From: Apoda limacodes | Lineage: Eukaryota; Arthropoda; Insecta; Lepidoptera; Limacodidae | DNA length: 64,000 nt | NCBI GenBank assembly: GCA_946406115.1 | Contig: OX291553.1 | Coordinates: 16,187,001-16,251,000, forward strand | Direction of reading: 5' to 3' | Shown here: piece by piece, positions 1-13,300 of the stretch | Layout of the letters: every line of letters begins with the position of its first letter | Numbering within the stretch: the first letter of the stretch is position 1 | The notes under the pieces: generated by a model | The model's input: the letters and a program-made list of their open reading frames with translations, nothing else | Databases searched by the model: none | What the model was told of the DNA's origin: nothing | Program-made: the position numbers and the translations under genes

Positions 1-127
1 AAAATTCACGAAACTTTGATTAACATTTAAATTAAATAATATTGTTAACGCAGCTTGATTTTGAGTGTTACCGAGCCTAAGTTTAGTAGCGTGCTATGAG
101 CTCAAAATTCTTCCTTAAGGGGGTCAG

Positions 128-454
128 GTCCACTAACCGCCAAAGTTGCGATTTATGATTTCCTATTTGACAAAGTGAATTTAAAAAATGTGCTTCTACA
201 AAAATATATAACTAGTTGCAAGCTATTTTTGGAATTTTTTGTATTGTTTCTAGGACAAATCTCTGAGTTGAGAGTGTGAGCTAAGCGTGACCGTTTTTAG
301 CAGATATGAGATTACTTGGAGAATTATCCTAAAAACAAAAAAAAAGTTCTATAAATAGTTTATAACTAGTTATATGTAGAAGCACATTTTTATAATTATC
401 TTTGTACAAAGAAGAAATTAAAAATATCAATTGCCTCTAAGTAGTTAGCAGGGA
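128..454. repeat. Foldback element with long inverted arms
   Basis: Two arms of roughly 130 bp, about 128-262 and 300-454, are imperfect inverted copies of each other. Both contain the core aaatgtgcttctac followed by a tataactagtt block, then a tttctaggacaa / tttttaggataa block near the centre. The outer ends read gtccacta and tagcagggac. A related single copy lies at about 39730-39960. No ORF is present. A non-autonomous foldback transposon is the likeliest identity; the family name is unknown to me. Confidence 0.6.
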
Positions 455-1136
455 CAACGCTCTTAAGTGGTCTTCTTTTCCATTTTTGTTTTTGGGAACT
501 GCTAAGATTGCATGCTAAAAAACGTAAGCTTAATATTTCAATTTTAAATAAGACATATTTTAAAAAATAATTTAAAACAGGAAGCTACAGATAAGGAAGA
601 CTCCGTTTGAGCTTCAGTATTGCTAAATTGAATCAACAAGAATATTCTACTATGTAAATCTAGCAATTTTAAGTAGTAAACTTGAACAAGAGACAAATGT
701 GTATACCTATATTTTTTATTTTATTTCTAACAGCCAAATTTTAAGGCAATTGAAATTCTATTAGTATATTTCTTAAAGAAATATTAAAAAAAAAACAATA
801 TTTTGAAAAGTATAGTGAATAATAATTATAATAAATAAGACATTATTTATTTTGTTAATCTCGATGTATATAAAGATAAAAGAATAATACTCTTAAGACG
901 AGTAAAAATATGGTTTACTTTATCATAGATATGGTAAGATTCAAAATGGTTTTGCCATTTGAAACAAATCCAAAAGGCACCCTTTATTGTTTTCCGTTTT
1001 CTCGTTTCTAAGTTACATTTTCAAAATCATTCAGTTGAACGAAGGCACGATGAATATAGCCTTAACATTATATTTTTGTTTCAACAAAGTTCATTTAAAA
1101 AATATTTTTTTTAACACTATAATAGTTTATGTTATA

Positions 1137-1142
1137 TTTATT
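1137..1142 (-). terminator. Poly(A) signal AATAAA of the phosphorylase-like gene
   Basis: On the minus strand AATAAA lies 66 bp downstream of the TAA stop of the last exon, a normal distance for an insect 3' end. It supports 1208 as the true end of the coding sequence. Confidence 0.6.
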
Positions 1143-1207
1143 CAGATAATAAAAAGTAAAAGTCAAAGTCAAAGGAAAACAATAAACGGTGCATACGATG
1201 GTGACAC

Positions 1208-1323
1208 TTAGTCTGTAGGCGGAGCCATGGCCACAATAATAGCTTTCATGACGGCTGCTGCAGCCAATGCAGCGTGTGGTTGCCACTGTTTGCCGCGAGT
1301 ACCGTCACGGTAATCTGATATAC
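1208..1323 (-). CDS. Last exon of the phosphorylase-like gene
   Basis: The acceptor cttcag lies at 1324-1329. The exon completes a glycine codon and encodes ISDYRDGTRGKQWQPHAALA and a short alanine-rich helix, ending PPTD and TAA. The DY..G...QWQPHAA pattern is the C-terminal signature of the PNP_UDP_1-like family seen in ankyrin-linked phosphorylase domains. Length is 116 nt, 2 nt plus 38 codons. Confidence 0.8.
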
Positions 1324-4300
1324 CTGAAGTCAACAAAGAATATATAATTGCAAAGATTCCTACTACAATTGTGCAAGTGTTTGACAAAAGCGTCTACAGT
1401 GTGTCGACGCACACTGTCAAGTGCACAAGCATTTCGAAATTTCGAAAGATAGATTTTTTTTATTTCCGCGGAGCGGACGAACGTCAAGAACTGTTAAGAC
1501 AACCCACATGTCACAACCTATCGAGACTCTTTTGATCTCGATATTCAAAAACACGACACCGGTAATGGACCTAAGAATGAATACCTAGAAACTTCCACCG
1601 TTTCCTTCCGGTCCTTTACCGGAGACGGACTTCCGGAAACGTTCGTTCCGTTATAAGTGCACCTAAAACATACTAAATATTAAACTATAAGCAGGCGAAA
1701 CTCATACTATTTTTACAATGCAAGTAAAAATAGTAGTACAGATTGCTCAATCTACTCGTGTAGTATTTACCTTAAAATGATTTCCCTTTACACATAAACA
1801 AACATAAATTTTTGGTATGTTGTAGGTGCACTTTTTTTTTAGTTCTTAATGCTTTTGTAGTCAGGTTTTTTATTTATTTATTATTATTTACAAGTCATCT
1901 GGAATGAAATATTAATATATGAAGGTGGAACTATTTCTACATTTACTTATCATTCTATTATACAATTTGTTACCTAAAAATTTTATCTTGATTTTTAATT
2001 TGATATTACTTTCGAGTTTTTGTTTTCGAGTGCCTTGATCTAATAAGAATGTGGAAACACTGAATAACTAATTCCCTCGGCTTCTCACGTGTCGATTTGC
2101 AAATGAGCCGGTCCAATTTTCCTTTTTCTTATATAAATTATACATTACCGTACAAACCCATTTAATACAAATTTTCATTCCCTACCCTTAGCGTATAAAT
2201 GATAATGAATTTGCAAAAATGCTTCCTAATTCACTGAACTTCAGGAAATCAGCGAGTGTTAAGAGACATGACAAAGTTTGACTTCCAGACAAAGTTTCAT
2301 TCCCTATTTAACCCCTTTCGCCTATTCTATCCTTTCACTGACCTATGTTATAGTAGGAACTTATGTTTAAAATATCATATTTTAAGACCCACTGGTTTAG
2401 CCTGTGTTGTCTGACATACTACTTACTGTAGGAGTTCTTAGTAGATATTTATGGAATGATTAATACAAAGCTTAATTTTAAACGCAGCCGCCCGTACAGA
2501 TTTTAATCATAATTATAAAAGTTATTTAAAAATTTCACTTCATAGCGAGTCAGTCGTTGCCGTTTTCCGCGGAACTCTTGTACAATGCGAAACAACTGAG
2601 AATAGGCATGAATCGAACGAGTCATGCAGAGTGCAAAAAAAATAAGCATTCCTAATTAATGACGGCCTGAATTTTTTTTTGTTAGACTAAACAAATTGGG
2701 TTGAAGCTGTCGAAAACATGTCGCAACAAATAATATCGTTCTTCATATGGTAACATTTGTTTGCAAAGATGAATAAATAAGTAAAATAAATCCTATTATA
2801 TTTGTGCTTTTAATGCTAACCCATTTTTCCTTTCCCGATCCGATCCTTGACTTGAAGGTCGTTCAGTCGCACACATTACAATTCTTATTCTTAGTTGTCA
2901 AATAGTCACATTGCACGCGTTTAGCTTTAAGGAAATATGACTAGAATATGGTAATCCCATAAAATTTATAATTATACAAATGCGCCATAGGTATAATTTT
3001 CTAAAACCAAATGGAATTCCTATTCATAATTACATATTGACCACGTTAAATCGATGCATAATTTCCATAGTGGTTTTGTTGCAGGTCATTTTTAGGATTC
3101 TGTAACGAGCATCCTGTAGAAACGAAACCTCATCATTATTTTGTAGACATATACGTTCGTGAAGAATTTTAAAAAGTAAGTCAGGATTGGACACGGTAAG
3201 TACCTAGTACCTAGGTGATATAATCACAGTTTTAAAATTCATTTTATTTATACAGTCAGTTATTGCGTAAGATGTTGTAAAATCCGACATTCATGACACT
3301 GCGACACGTCGTGTCACTTGCTGGATAGCTCCCGAATAGCGGTATGTGAAGAGATAGGCTAGTCATAGTGTAGTTCCCTGTCTTGACACGCACCGCGCCT
3401 TACGATTGTTCTTACTAGACACCTTTAATGGCCGCCTGTCCTAGAATATCTACCTATTTCTTTCTTTTTTTTTTCTTTAACAATGTATATGCAGCGGGCA
3501 AATGGAGACACCTTTAATTGCCAACTGTCCTAGAATATCTACTTCTTTCTTTTTTTTTTCTTTAACAATGTTTATGTAGCGGGCAAATGGAGAATTCATG
3601 TGGTGCGAGCTGTCGTGAAGTAAACTACCGTTATGACGCTGCTCACAAATTCCTTTTTAAAATGAAAGAGAAGGAATTTATAAACCCAACTTTTGGGAAA
3701 AAGAAAAAAAGAAAGCGGAATCTCAAATAAGTTAGGAACTTCCGCATTGTGAGGAATAGGAATCCTAATCAACCCATTATGAATGAAAAGAATATTTAGG
3801 TTGAGATATAAAAGTCTCACCTCTGATAGAAACGAAGCAGTCCTTCCGATTTCCAACGACACTGTCTAGTACGGCGTCGAGTTCGCAGTCGTAGGCGAGA
3901 GCACGCGCGTGGTTCGCGAACGCCGCTCTAACTTCACCGCCCTGCGACACGGATCTACCGCCGGCTACGGGCGCGCAGTGCACACGCACACCGCCTCTAT
4001 TGTCGCTAGAAATAAAACCAAGTATTCGTTAGAAACAAAAGTGTTGACATCTAGTTATATTTATTTCAAGATTTGACGCATACATACGTTGTTTTCAATA
4101 GAAATGTCATGTGAACACAAAGCACTGAATTACAAGTACTATACACCTTTTGACAGATCTTAGTGCGTGAGATGCCAAAGTTTTTACTTAACTACAGCAC
4201 GGTGACCGCAATCAAGTTAATGAGTTGTTAAGTAAATGGTATTAATTTTATCTTTATTACTTATTTATGACTCATACAATAGTATTATACAATTGTATTC

Positions 4301-7300
4301 TATTTTCACTTTTCAAATAAAGTTACAAAATGCTACGCATTAAGCCTAAGTGAAATGGAATACTATAGCACCTATCTCAGAACGAACACCGAAGGAAGAT
4401 TTCCTTTTCAGAAAACTGTATCTAAATCGGTCTAACCGTTTTGGAGACAAATGTACAAGTATGCTTTCGTTTGCACCGTTTTGTTTATTGCAGCGCTCCC
4501 TCACGAGTACCATATCAAACCTATTTAAGACCATCGCCAAAAAATTACAAACGCTTTACAAAAACTATGTAATTAGGTCAAACTGTTTTGTGGAAAAATT
4601 GCAACATTAGTATGCACCGTTTTGGTTATTGCAGCGCCTCCTGGCGGGTTAACACCTTAACACTTATCTAACAACCATCGCTGATAAATCACAAACCTTT
4701 ACCTACAGAAAATTGTATCTAAATCCGGCAAACCGTTTCGGAGATAAATGGCAACAATCACTTGCACGCATAAACACACAAACTCAAAAACAAACCTCTT
4801 ACGCTAAACGCACATACTTACATTTGGTCACCGTGTGGAGATGGATGAGATACTTCGATGAACGCACCTTCACCTACTTCCATACACAACTTGTCCGTCG
4901 CATCTTCTGGCGGCTCCCAACGACCTGGCACACCTTTCAATCGATCTAGTCCTGTTGGTAGTAAAGGTTTACAGTGTTACAATTTATAAGGCTAAAGTCA
5001 AGAGTATGATCGGCGGAGGAAGATCTTTTCATAAGCATTGCAATTTGAGACCGTTCTCAAGATAGGAAAGGTCAAGGTTATCTACACCGTCAAACGTGTT
5101 TGAAACCATTGATGCTAGTGAATGAAAAAGGAGTGTGTATCAGGGTCGTAGCAAGTAGAAGTCTTTGATTTCTGCCTACGTCCTCGGAAAACAGGCGTGA
5201 AGAAGAAGTTTTGTGCTAACAAAAATGATGTATCTTTCCATTCCATTTTAGAATTGTATGAAATCCTTACTTAAAGTTGTTTGCCTTAAATACACATGAC
5301 GTGAGACAATATACACAATCTACTCAGATCCGGTCCGGAGACTATAAGATTAAAAAAAATAGCTTTTGTTAGCTGTTAAGGTTAGCCGTAAACATTGAGG
5401 ATATTGTGGAAGGTCCTGCAACTTAGTCATAAACTAAGTAACGTATACTACAAATATGTAACTAACTATGTGGTTTGCAACACATTTTTTTTGTAACTCA
5501 TTGTTTATAGCACAGTAAAAGAACCCTATTAAAATGGAATATGATAGTTTAGTCGTTGTATGTCACCTGCCAATCATTCAAAATTGACTACTAAAGAATA
5601 AATTAGACCACCAGAATTAGGAAAAAATGTGTAACTAGATTACAATGAAATTAAACAAATTACGTCAAATTTCAGGTTTTGCTTGGGGTCTATCAATATT
5701 GTACACAATTGCACAATATGATGAAACGAGTGAGCTGAATTAATCATTATATACGAGACAAGATTTCAGCTCGAGCTGTCAGGAGAATGAGTAATAGAGC
5801 TGAGTCAGATCACGTGTTTCATACAATATTTTTCAACTCACTTGTGCGCAAAAATCAAATAAAACTGCACAATACAAACGGCGCTATGTATTTTCCAGCG
5901 CTCGTGTTAAACATGCAACATTAAAGTAAACTCAGTATGCATCGCACGCGATGCCTACATTTTATTGAGATTTAAAAAATGTGCCATTGCGTACTAGTGC
6001 AGTCATAGTAATAGCATAGCGTAATAACTACTTATAGTAAGCGAACTTCTTTGTCTCGGCGAAAAATGCCGACAAGCGGCCAGACACTAAAATTAGATGA
6101 TTTTATATAAATATAATATAAATAATAGGTATTTACTCGACAGTGAAATTATGCAAATGTATTGTACCATACCTACTAGTATATTACTCATATATAGGGT
6201 TGCCAGCTCTAAAATCTGGCAACTAGGACAAGAAGCGTAAAGGACCCGGATTTCGGAGCTTAGAATCCGGACATGTCAACAGTTTTTTTTTAAAACTTAC
6301 GTAAAAAAATCAAAAAAAAAAACTAAATTTAGCCAAGAAACAAAACATTTTAAGAAACTGTTTGCAGTCTTACATTTTTTACTCTGTTATGAAAAACAAA
6401 AGGTTCTTAAAGTTTTTAGGAACTTTTGAACCCGGACTATAAATCTAATCTAGAACAAATCCGGGGAAACCCGGACTGATGCCTACCCTAGTCATATAAA
6501 ATTAACCTTCATTATGTTATGAATTGAAATAGTAACCAATATGTAAATTACCTGATTTGAAAACAAAAAATATATAGAAACACAAAATAAGTAAGTAGGT
6601 ATCGTTTAATATGTAGTAATATTATATTTTTTTTTGTCTGAACGTTCTTTGGGAATAAATTTGTATAATAGTAATTACGTACAAACACAATAAACGGACA
6701 CACCGGGGGACTTAATGTTTGTGGCAATTTCATTTTAGGTAGGTAACTTCTTACCGATTCTCATCTTTGTCGCAATATTTATAAAATTTAGTTAGCGATA
6801 ACTACATTCGACACGCTACTTAGACAGTAAAAACATTTTTAGTTTGTTTTGCGAATAATTATTTCGAAAACATAGTTTGTAATTCAAATATAGCAAGCAG
6901 ATTAGTGTAATAACTTGTGAAAAATGATTTTTTAACATCAACCTTGTTTTTGTCAATATTTTAGCACGATTTTATTGCACAAATCGACATTTTTATCACT
7001 TTACGCGGGAGCACAGATAGCGTCACCGCACAGACAACGTATGATGTAGTTTGACGGCAAGAACCTGAAAATTCAGGTACTCCGATTGGCTCGTTTCGTG
7101 GGTCTGAACACGGAATCTAGACGTATAAGTCATTTTTGACTCTACCATAATTCGGGCCTTAGGCTAAAGAAAGGTACCACTGTATTTCTGCTCCTAAAAT
7201 TATAAACCTTTGCAAAACCTCCCATTGCATTCGCTTAGGTAGGCTTACGGTTTCTATCTTTCTTGTTAGCTTGGTAGGGAAAGATTGTAACTTATTTTTT

Positions 7301-10300
7301 TAATACAGTTGCTCAAAAAGTGGCGTATTGCAGGGACGTATAGCGTTCGGGATGTGGGCTATTTATTACATACTCGAGCTTTTTCTTTACCTTTTCCGAA
7401 CTCGTGCCTTCTCTTTCCCAACTGTCAAAATAATGTCTATTAAAAAGAAAAAACCAACCACGAAGTTTTTACTTAAAAAAATTCATAGAAGTTTCATGCA
7501 AATATTTCTAAAAAGAAGCTACTAATTTGTTTCAATATGAGATTTAATGATTTGATTCAATGAGTTAGGTTAGGTTTCATTTCATTTCATCTCATTAAAT
7601 TTCATTTTCAATTTCATATCAATAAAAATTCTACTGAAGACTTGGCTGTATAAGCAACTCACCTTCGGCTGCGTCTCGGCTCGGGTAGACATTTTTTTGT
7701 CGGAACTCTGCAATGACACGCTTTCCGCACTCGTAATGAAATATTCTATTCTCTATTATTCTTTTTTTTATTGGCAAGGAATCACCTTAAGTGATTTATT
7801 AGATTATTCATTATTATGATTTATTCAATAAATAAAACTTGTTGAGTAAGCTTGAATGAGTGTAGGTATGTGTCTTTAAGTGTTTCAACTTTATGACACT
7901 GTTTACAAGTAAGTGTGATAAAAAGTAAATAGTGTTTTATAACCTGCACTGTGAACCTAAAAGCAGTGCAATAAAAGCTACTTTATGAGCAAGTGTGTTA
8001 AAAAAAATAGTTATTTGGTGGTAACAGTGGTACGCTTTCACTAAGGACAACCTGGCCTTAGCCGGTGTTAAGATTTCACCACTCCACTCATTACTCTCAC
8101 ACCAGTGCATGGCCGACTACATACATCAGCTACCTATAGGTATAATTAGTCACCTCACGTAGCCACAAAACCATAGAAAAACAAAATAATTATCATGCAA
8201 TCAAATGGTTATACCCTATATGTAAATGAATTTATGTAAATAATGCTAACCGTAAAGATAGTTTTTAACAATTACTCATCGAGTCAGATAGGATTAAATA
8301 TTTGTTAATGGTTGTGTTTTCATTGAAATGGGAAATAACATAATTTACTTGTTTTACTTTTTTAAATTAATTTGATGGCGCATTCCTTTTGCTGTGCCAG
8401 TCCGAAATTTAAATAAAACTTGAAGAGTTAGTTATCAATTTTCGGGTTTTAAAAAGTTCGTTCTGAGAATTACCTTATTTCGGAGTCACTTGCGCAAAAA
8501 AAAACTCTAGCAAAGATTTTTGACTAACTGAGCGACTTGGACGACTGGTTGTAGACTATCGTTCTTAATAGGTACCTACTAAGGTATTTTGGACAAAAAG
8601 ATGGTACTCAATTTTCCAAACGCCCAAAACATACAAAAGTCACCGACATATTACAAAAAAATTAGTAAGCTAAAGTGGCAATGGACAGGCCACAATGTCC
8701 GTCGAACTTGGTCGGCCTGGTTAAGCCGCAGAAAGATAACGCACGAAGGCAGCTCAAAGTTGTGGACATAATAGGTAAACGTACGTACTGTTATACGAAT
8801 TTCAAAAACTTGGTTTTTAAAAAAAGGATTTTAAAATAGAACTAGAAAAAAGGATTTTGAATAATGTTTAATTTTATAGTTTTTAATATTAATCGATAAC
8901 AATTAATAATTTTCGATCCGTTGGCAGCCGCGACGGGAGATGGGACAAGACTGTCTTACTAAACTTATAATTTAATAGGAGTTGGTCATAAATGCTGACT
9001 CAGGGGTCTAATACAGTAAGTAAGCATATCTACATATGTGCTAGGGGTATAACAGCCCCCCGCAGAAGACTAAACTTCGGGGTGAAATTCCGAAGTTTAT
9101 GGAGTGAAATTAAACGATTGGTCTAAGTCGCGGTACTGGGATAGAACCCTGCTCTTTATCGTTATCATTAGAGGGTTTAGGTAGGGTAAAAGGGTTAAAG
9201 TAGGGTTAAAGTAATTAAACAGACCGCCTCTGGATCTTACAATAAAAATAGAGATACAAGTTATGACTAAAAATATAGTAAGTAAAGATAAAATAGAGTA
9301 ATGTGTCCCGTCTTTTATTATATGTGGTTTTTGCACTATTTCGTCAATATTGTTCAAAATTGATTTTGACAGTTCTTTATTTATACCCAAATCGTCTAAA
9401 TCTAAATTTTGTAAAGAAATACGAGGCACATTCGAAATTATATGACTAATCTTATCTAGTTTGCAACATGAATCATTAATTAAATTAAAATCGGAATAAG
9501 CTATTTTGGTAGTTATATTTTTTACATTAAATTGGGGTATCAGTTTGGTACTTTTACAATAGGCCTTACAATTATTTGGTACAGTGAGTACACCTGTACC
9601 TAATATGTTAAATTCTAGAGGTTCAGAGTTTTCGCAATCTATAGATAATTTACTTAGTTGAGTTTGTATGTATATCCACCTATTGTTTGTTAATGAGTTC
9701 CAAATGTTCACGTTTCCGTAAATAAATCTGGTTTCACACTGTTTGGGGATATTTCTTATTACTTTTGTCATCATTTCACTTTCACAGCTGGGGTATGCAC
9801 TTGATGAAAACACATTCGTGACGTCACAGATAAATTTCTGTGGATCAATTTTATCGCATTTATCTAAACTGTCTATGTTACAATAATGTATTTTGTCTTC
9901 GGTCATTGCGGTATATTTATCGCTAGGTATTACAGTGCTATAGGTATCTGGGTTTTTGGGATCGTGAGGTACTGGTAAGGGTACATTATGATACAAACTA
10001 TATTCCTTAGGGGTGCACAGGGGTATTTGCAGTACAAATACTAACCTGTTTGGGGTATAAAAACATACTAACTTAGAAATACTTAATATAATGTATATAG
10101 AACTTAAGTCTAGGCTTACTGGCAATACTACACCTGTGGACAGGTGTCTGTAGTTATCAGCGAGTTCTCTATAAAGTTGCATGGGTGTGAGCACTGACGG
10201 ATGTAAAATGTTTTGTTTACTAAACAGCATGGAGTTTGTTATGTCTTCTAATTGGAATGAGATTGTAAGTAGGCATGTCTCTAGGACACTAACTACAGAG

Positions 10301-13300
10301 TCAATTTTTGATTTTAGGATTAAACTATTTGACAAAACTGAAAGATTTTTTAAGTTCGAAGAAAACTCGTTGACAGCGTCGTTTAACCTAGCTTCATTAA
10401 TTTTTATCTTTTGCAAATTTTTATTAAACTCGTTAATTGTTGACGTAGTTACTAATATATTATTTTTTTATTAGTGAAGCTAGCTTTTTCTCGTCGCTTT
10501 GAACAATTTCGATTGCGCTATTGTATTTAAATGCATCATCTTCGTCTAGAGTGCCGAAAATGTGTTTAAAAAGGGTGCCTATGCCACCAAACCAGGCTGA
10601 TCGTTTACTTCTATGCGTTACCAAATGAGATATAGATTCATATTCCTTGGCAGCGTCATAGTAGCGCAAAGATAAGGGTTCCAAAATATTATGGCATTCG
10701 AGGTCATCAAGGGCCTCGGGTTGTTTACATAAAAACCTAATTGTACCTAATATTGCGTTAATATTTATGAGATGCGGTTCAACATGCGATATGTCTACGG
10801 GTGACACAATACTAAGGTAACCGCTTCTTATCTTAATTTTGCCTATGTGGTCAAAATAGATGCCGGGACTCGATGTGATAGGCTGGACATAGTCCGGGCT
10901 TGCCTTGACCATGGCACTGAAATATTTCCATAAAAAAAAAAAACTTTAATCTAAGTTAAAAAAAATTAAGTTTAATTTAAATGTGTGTTTTTTAGTATGC
11001 AGAGTTTAGGGTTTATATTTAGTATTTTATTGTAATATATGTGTGTATATGTTATTAAAATCTAGGTCATAAAATGCAATAGACATTTTACAAAGGGATA
11101 CTGGTAATCTCTATGTTAGCTTTGTAAGATTATCTTACAACAGGGCTATGCTAATCTTACTAGGTAAGACAACTTAAGTTCGTCAAGTGTGAAGCGATTT
11201 TGTGAGTAAGGGTTCAGTAGTAAAATATATAAATTTTATGTTTGCATTTCGGCGGGTTTAATCTGATCGAAGTGATGTTTGACATGGCGTCTGTTGATAA
11301 GGAGTGATAAGGTGTTGTTCCCATGAACTTTGACTATTTTGTATGGCCCTTTCCAAATAGGCGAAAGGGCTTTTCTAAGGCGGAGGTGGTTTTTTAGATA
11401 AACGTAATCGCCTACCTTATAGGAAACGGGATGTGTGTGAGAGTCGTAATAATTTTTGGATCTCTCCTTTGAATTGTTTATATTTACTACGGCTGTAGCA
11501 CGGGAGTGCTTTAGTTTATGTTGTAACATTTTAACATATTCGGGATATGTGGTGTCTAGGGATGAGTCAAAGATGGAATTAGGAATGAAAGGTTTGTGAC
11601 CAAAAAGAAATTCGTATGGTGTAAAGTTAGTCGTGCTATGGACGTTTGTGTTGTAAGTCAACATGGCCGTATATACATATCTTGGCCAGTTTTCTTGGTT
11701 TTGGTCGACAAACGATTTTAAATATTCTTTGAGAGTCGAGTGACTACGTTCAAGTGCACCTTGGGTTTGAGGATGGTATGGAGAAGACCACAACTGTTTA
11801 ATTTTAAGAAATTCGCAGGTCTTGTTAAATAAGTCAGCAGTAAAATTAGTGCCTTGATCAGTCAGGATAGTTTGGGGAATCCCAAATAAGGAAATGAAAT
11901 GAACTAAGCAGTCGGTTGTTTCTTCTGCTGAAACAGTGCGTATGGGATAGGCTGCGGAGAATTTGGTTAGGTCATCTTGTAAAGTCATAATGTATTTGAG
12001 TTTAGCGGTGCCGGATTCGGGGAGAGGACCTACGATGTCGATTGCGAGGCGTTGGAAGGGAACTGATGAAGTTGTGGTAATCTGCATTGGTGCTTTGTTT
12101 ATTCTTCTTAAAGCTTTGTTTTCTTGACATAAAGAGCATTGTTTTACGTATGTTTCTATGTCACTACGCATTCCTTTTCAATAGTATTTTTCTTGTATGC
12201 GTTTTAGCATTCTGACTGATCCAAGATGACCTGCGACTGGTAGGTCGTGATTTTCGCGAAGGATCTTTTTTATTTCGCTGAGATTAGGATATAGTATGTT
12301 ATTGTGATATATATTTACGTTCAAGTTGGAGTTATGAAACAGGTAAGTGAGCATATTGTATATTTTTATAAAAGAATGTTTTTGGAAGGGGTTCTTAAAG
12401 TCTGCAGTAGCAATGTCGGTTGTGTTTTCTGACAGTAGTAGTTCATTTCTAACAGTTTTTAAGGTCTTGTATATGTCTTGATAGGAACAATCGTCAAAGT
12501 GGTTTACTTTGGTAAATAGTAAATAAACGATTTTGTTATTTATCTCGAATCTTTTAAATGAATGTAGTTGTCTTTCAGTGTTTAGTAAGTCGTCAGGGTT
12601 TTGGAATTTTTTTAGGATTTCGGTTAAATAAGTGGTGGATTCATCTAAATCAATTGAAGTAGGGATTAGGATTATTTTACAGTTGGTTTTCATGAGGTTT
12701 TCGTTATGTTCTTTCAGGTTGGTTTTAAACGTTTTATTTTTATCAAGCGTCGCTTTTAGGAAGTCTGCGTATTCGTCGTGGTTGAGCTCAGCGGTAAGTA
12801 GTAGGTCTTGTATTTCAGAAGTAGGAGGTATTTCTGTAAAATCTTGATAAGGTAAGTCGTTTGTCTGGTTTTCTGTGTTAGTTATAGTGTTTTGGATGGG
12901 TAAGTCGCCGGAAATACTTGTTGTGGGATTATTATTAAGTTCTAGAATTTCATCGTTTGGAAGATTCAGTGGGTCGTCAGGGATTGGTATGTCTAGTGGA
13001 CTAAAGTCAATATTTGGTTGGTCATCGAGTGGACTAAGGTTTAAGGGACCGAGGTCTGTTAGTTGGTCGTCAGGATTTTGAGGATAAATAGGGTTTACTG
13101 GGAATCTGGAAAGGGCATCTGCAGCCGTATTTAATTTACCCTTACGATATACGATTTCGTATTCGTATTCTTCCAATTTTAACCGCCACCTTTGTAATTT
13201 GCTGCTTGGGTCACGGTGGTTAAATAGCCACTTGAGAGGACGGTGATCAGTGATTATATGGAATTTTCGCCCGTAGAGGTAGGGTCGAAAGGTTTTGCAA

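Larger units (their letters stand above)
4952..8784 (-). other. 3' part of intron 3 of the phosphorylase-like gene
   Basis: Stretch between exon 4 and the retroviral insertion. It holds a candidate dispersed element at 6195-6492, a unit at 8360-8480 related to the repeats at 36.2-36.7 kb, and a fossil RTE tail at 8620-8771. Otherwise AT-rich with no supported gene. Confidence 0.6.

Noticed and set aside
3596..3862. 88-codon minus-strand frame ending near the exon 5 donor
   Set aside because: It runs through the splice donor in the wrong frame and has no independent support.
9097..10912. Env as a domesticated host fusion protein
   Set aside because: It lies between pol and a near-identical LTR and is frame-broken, so it is simply part of the recent provirus.
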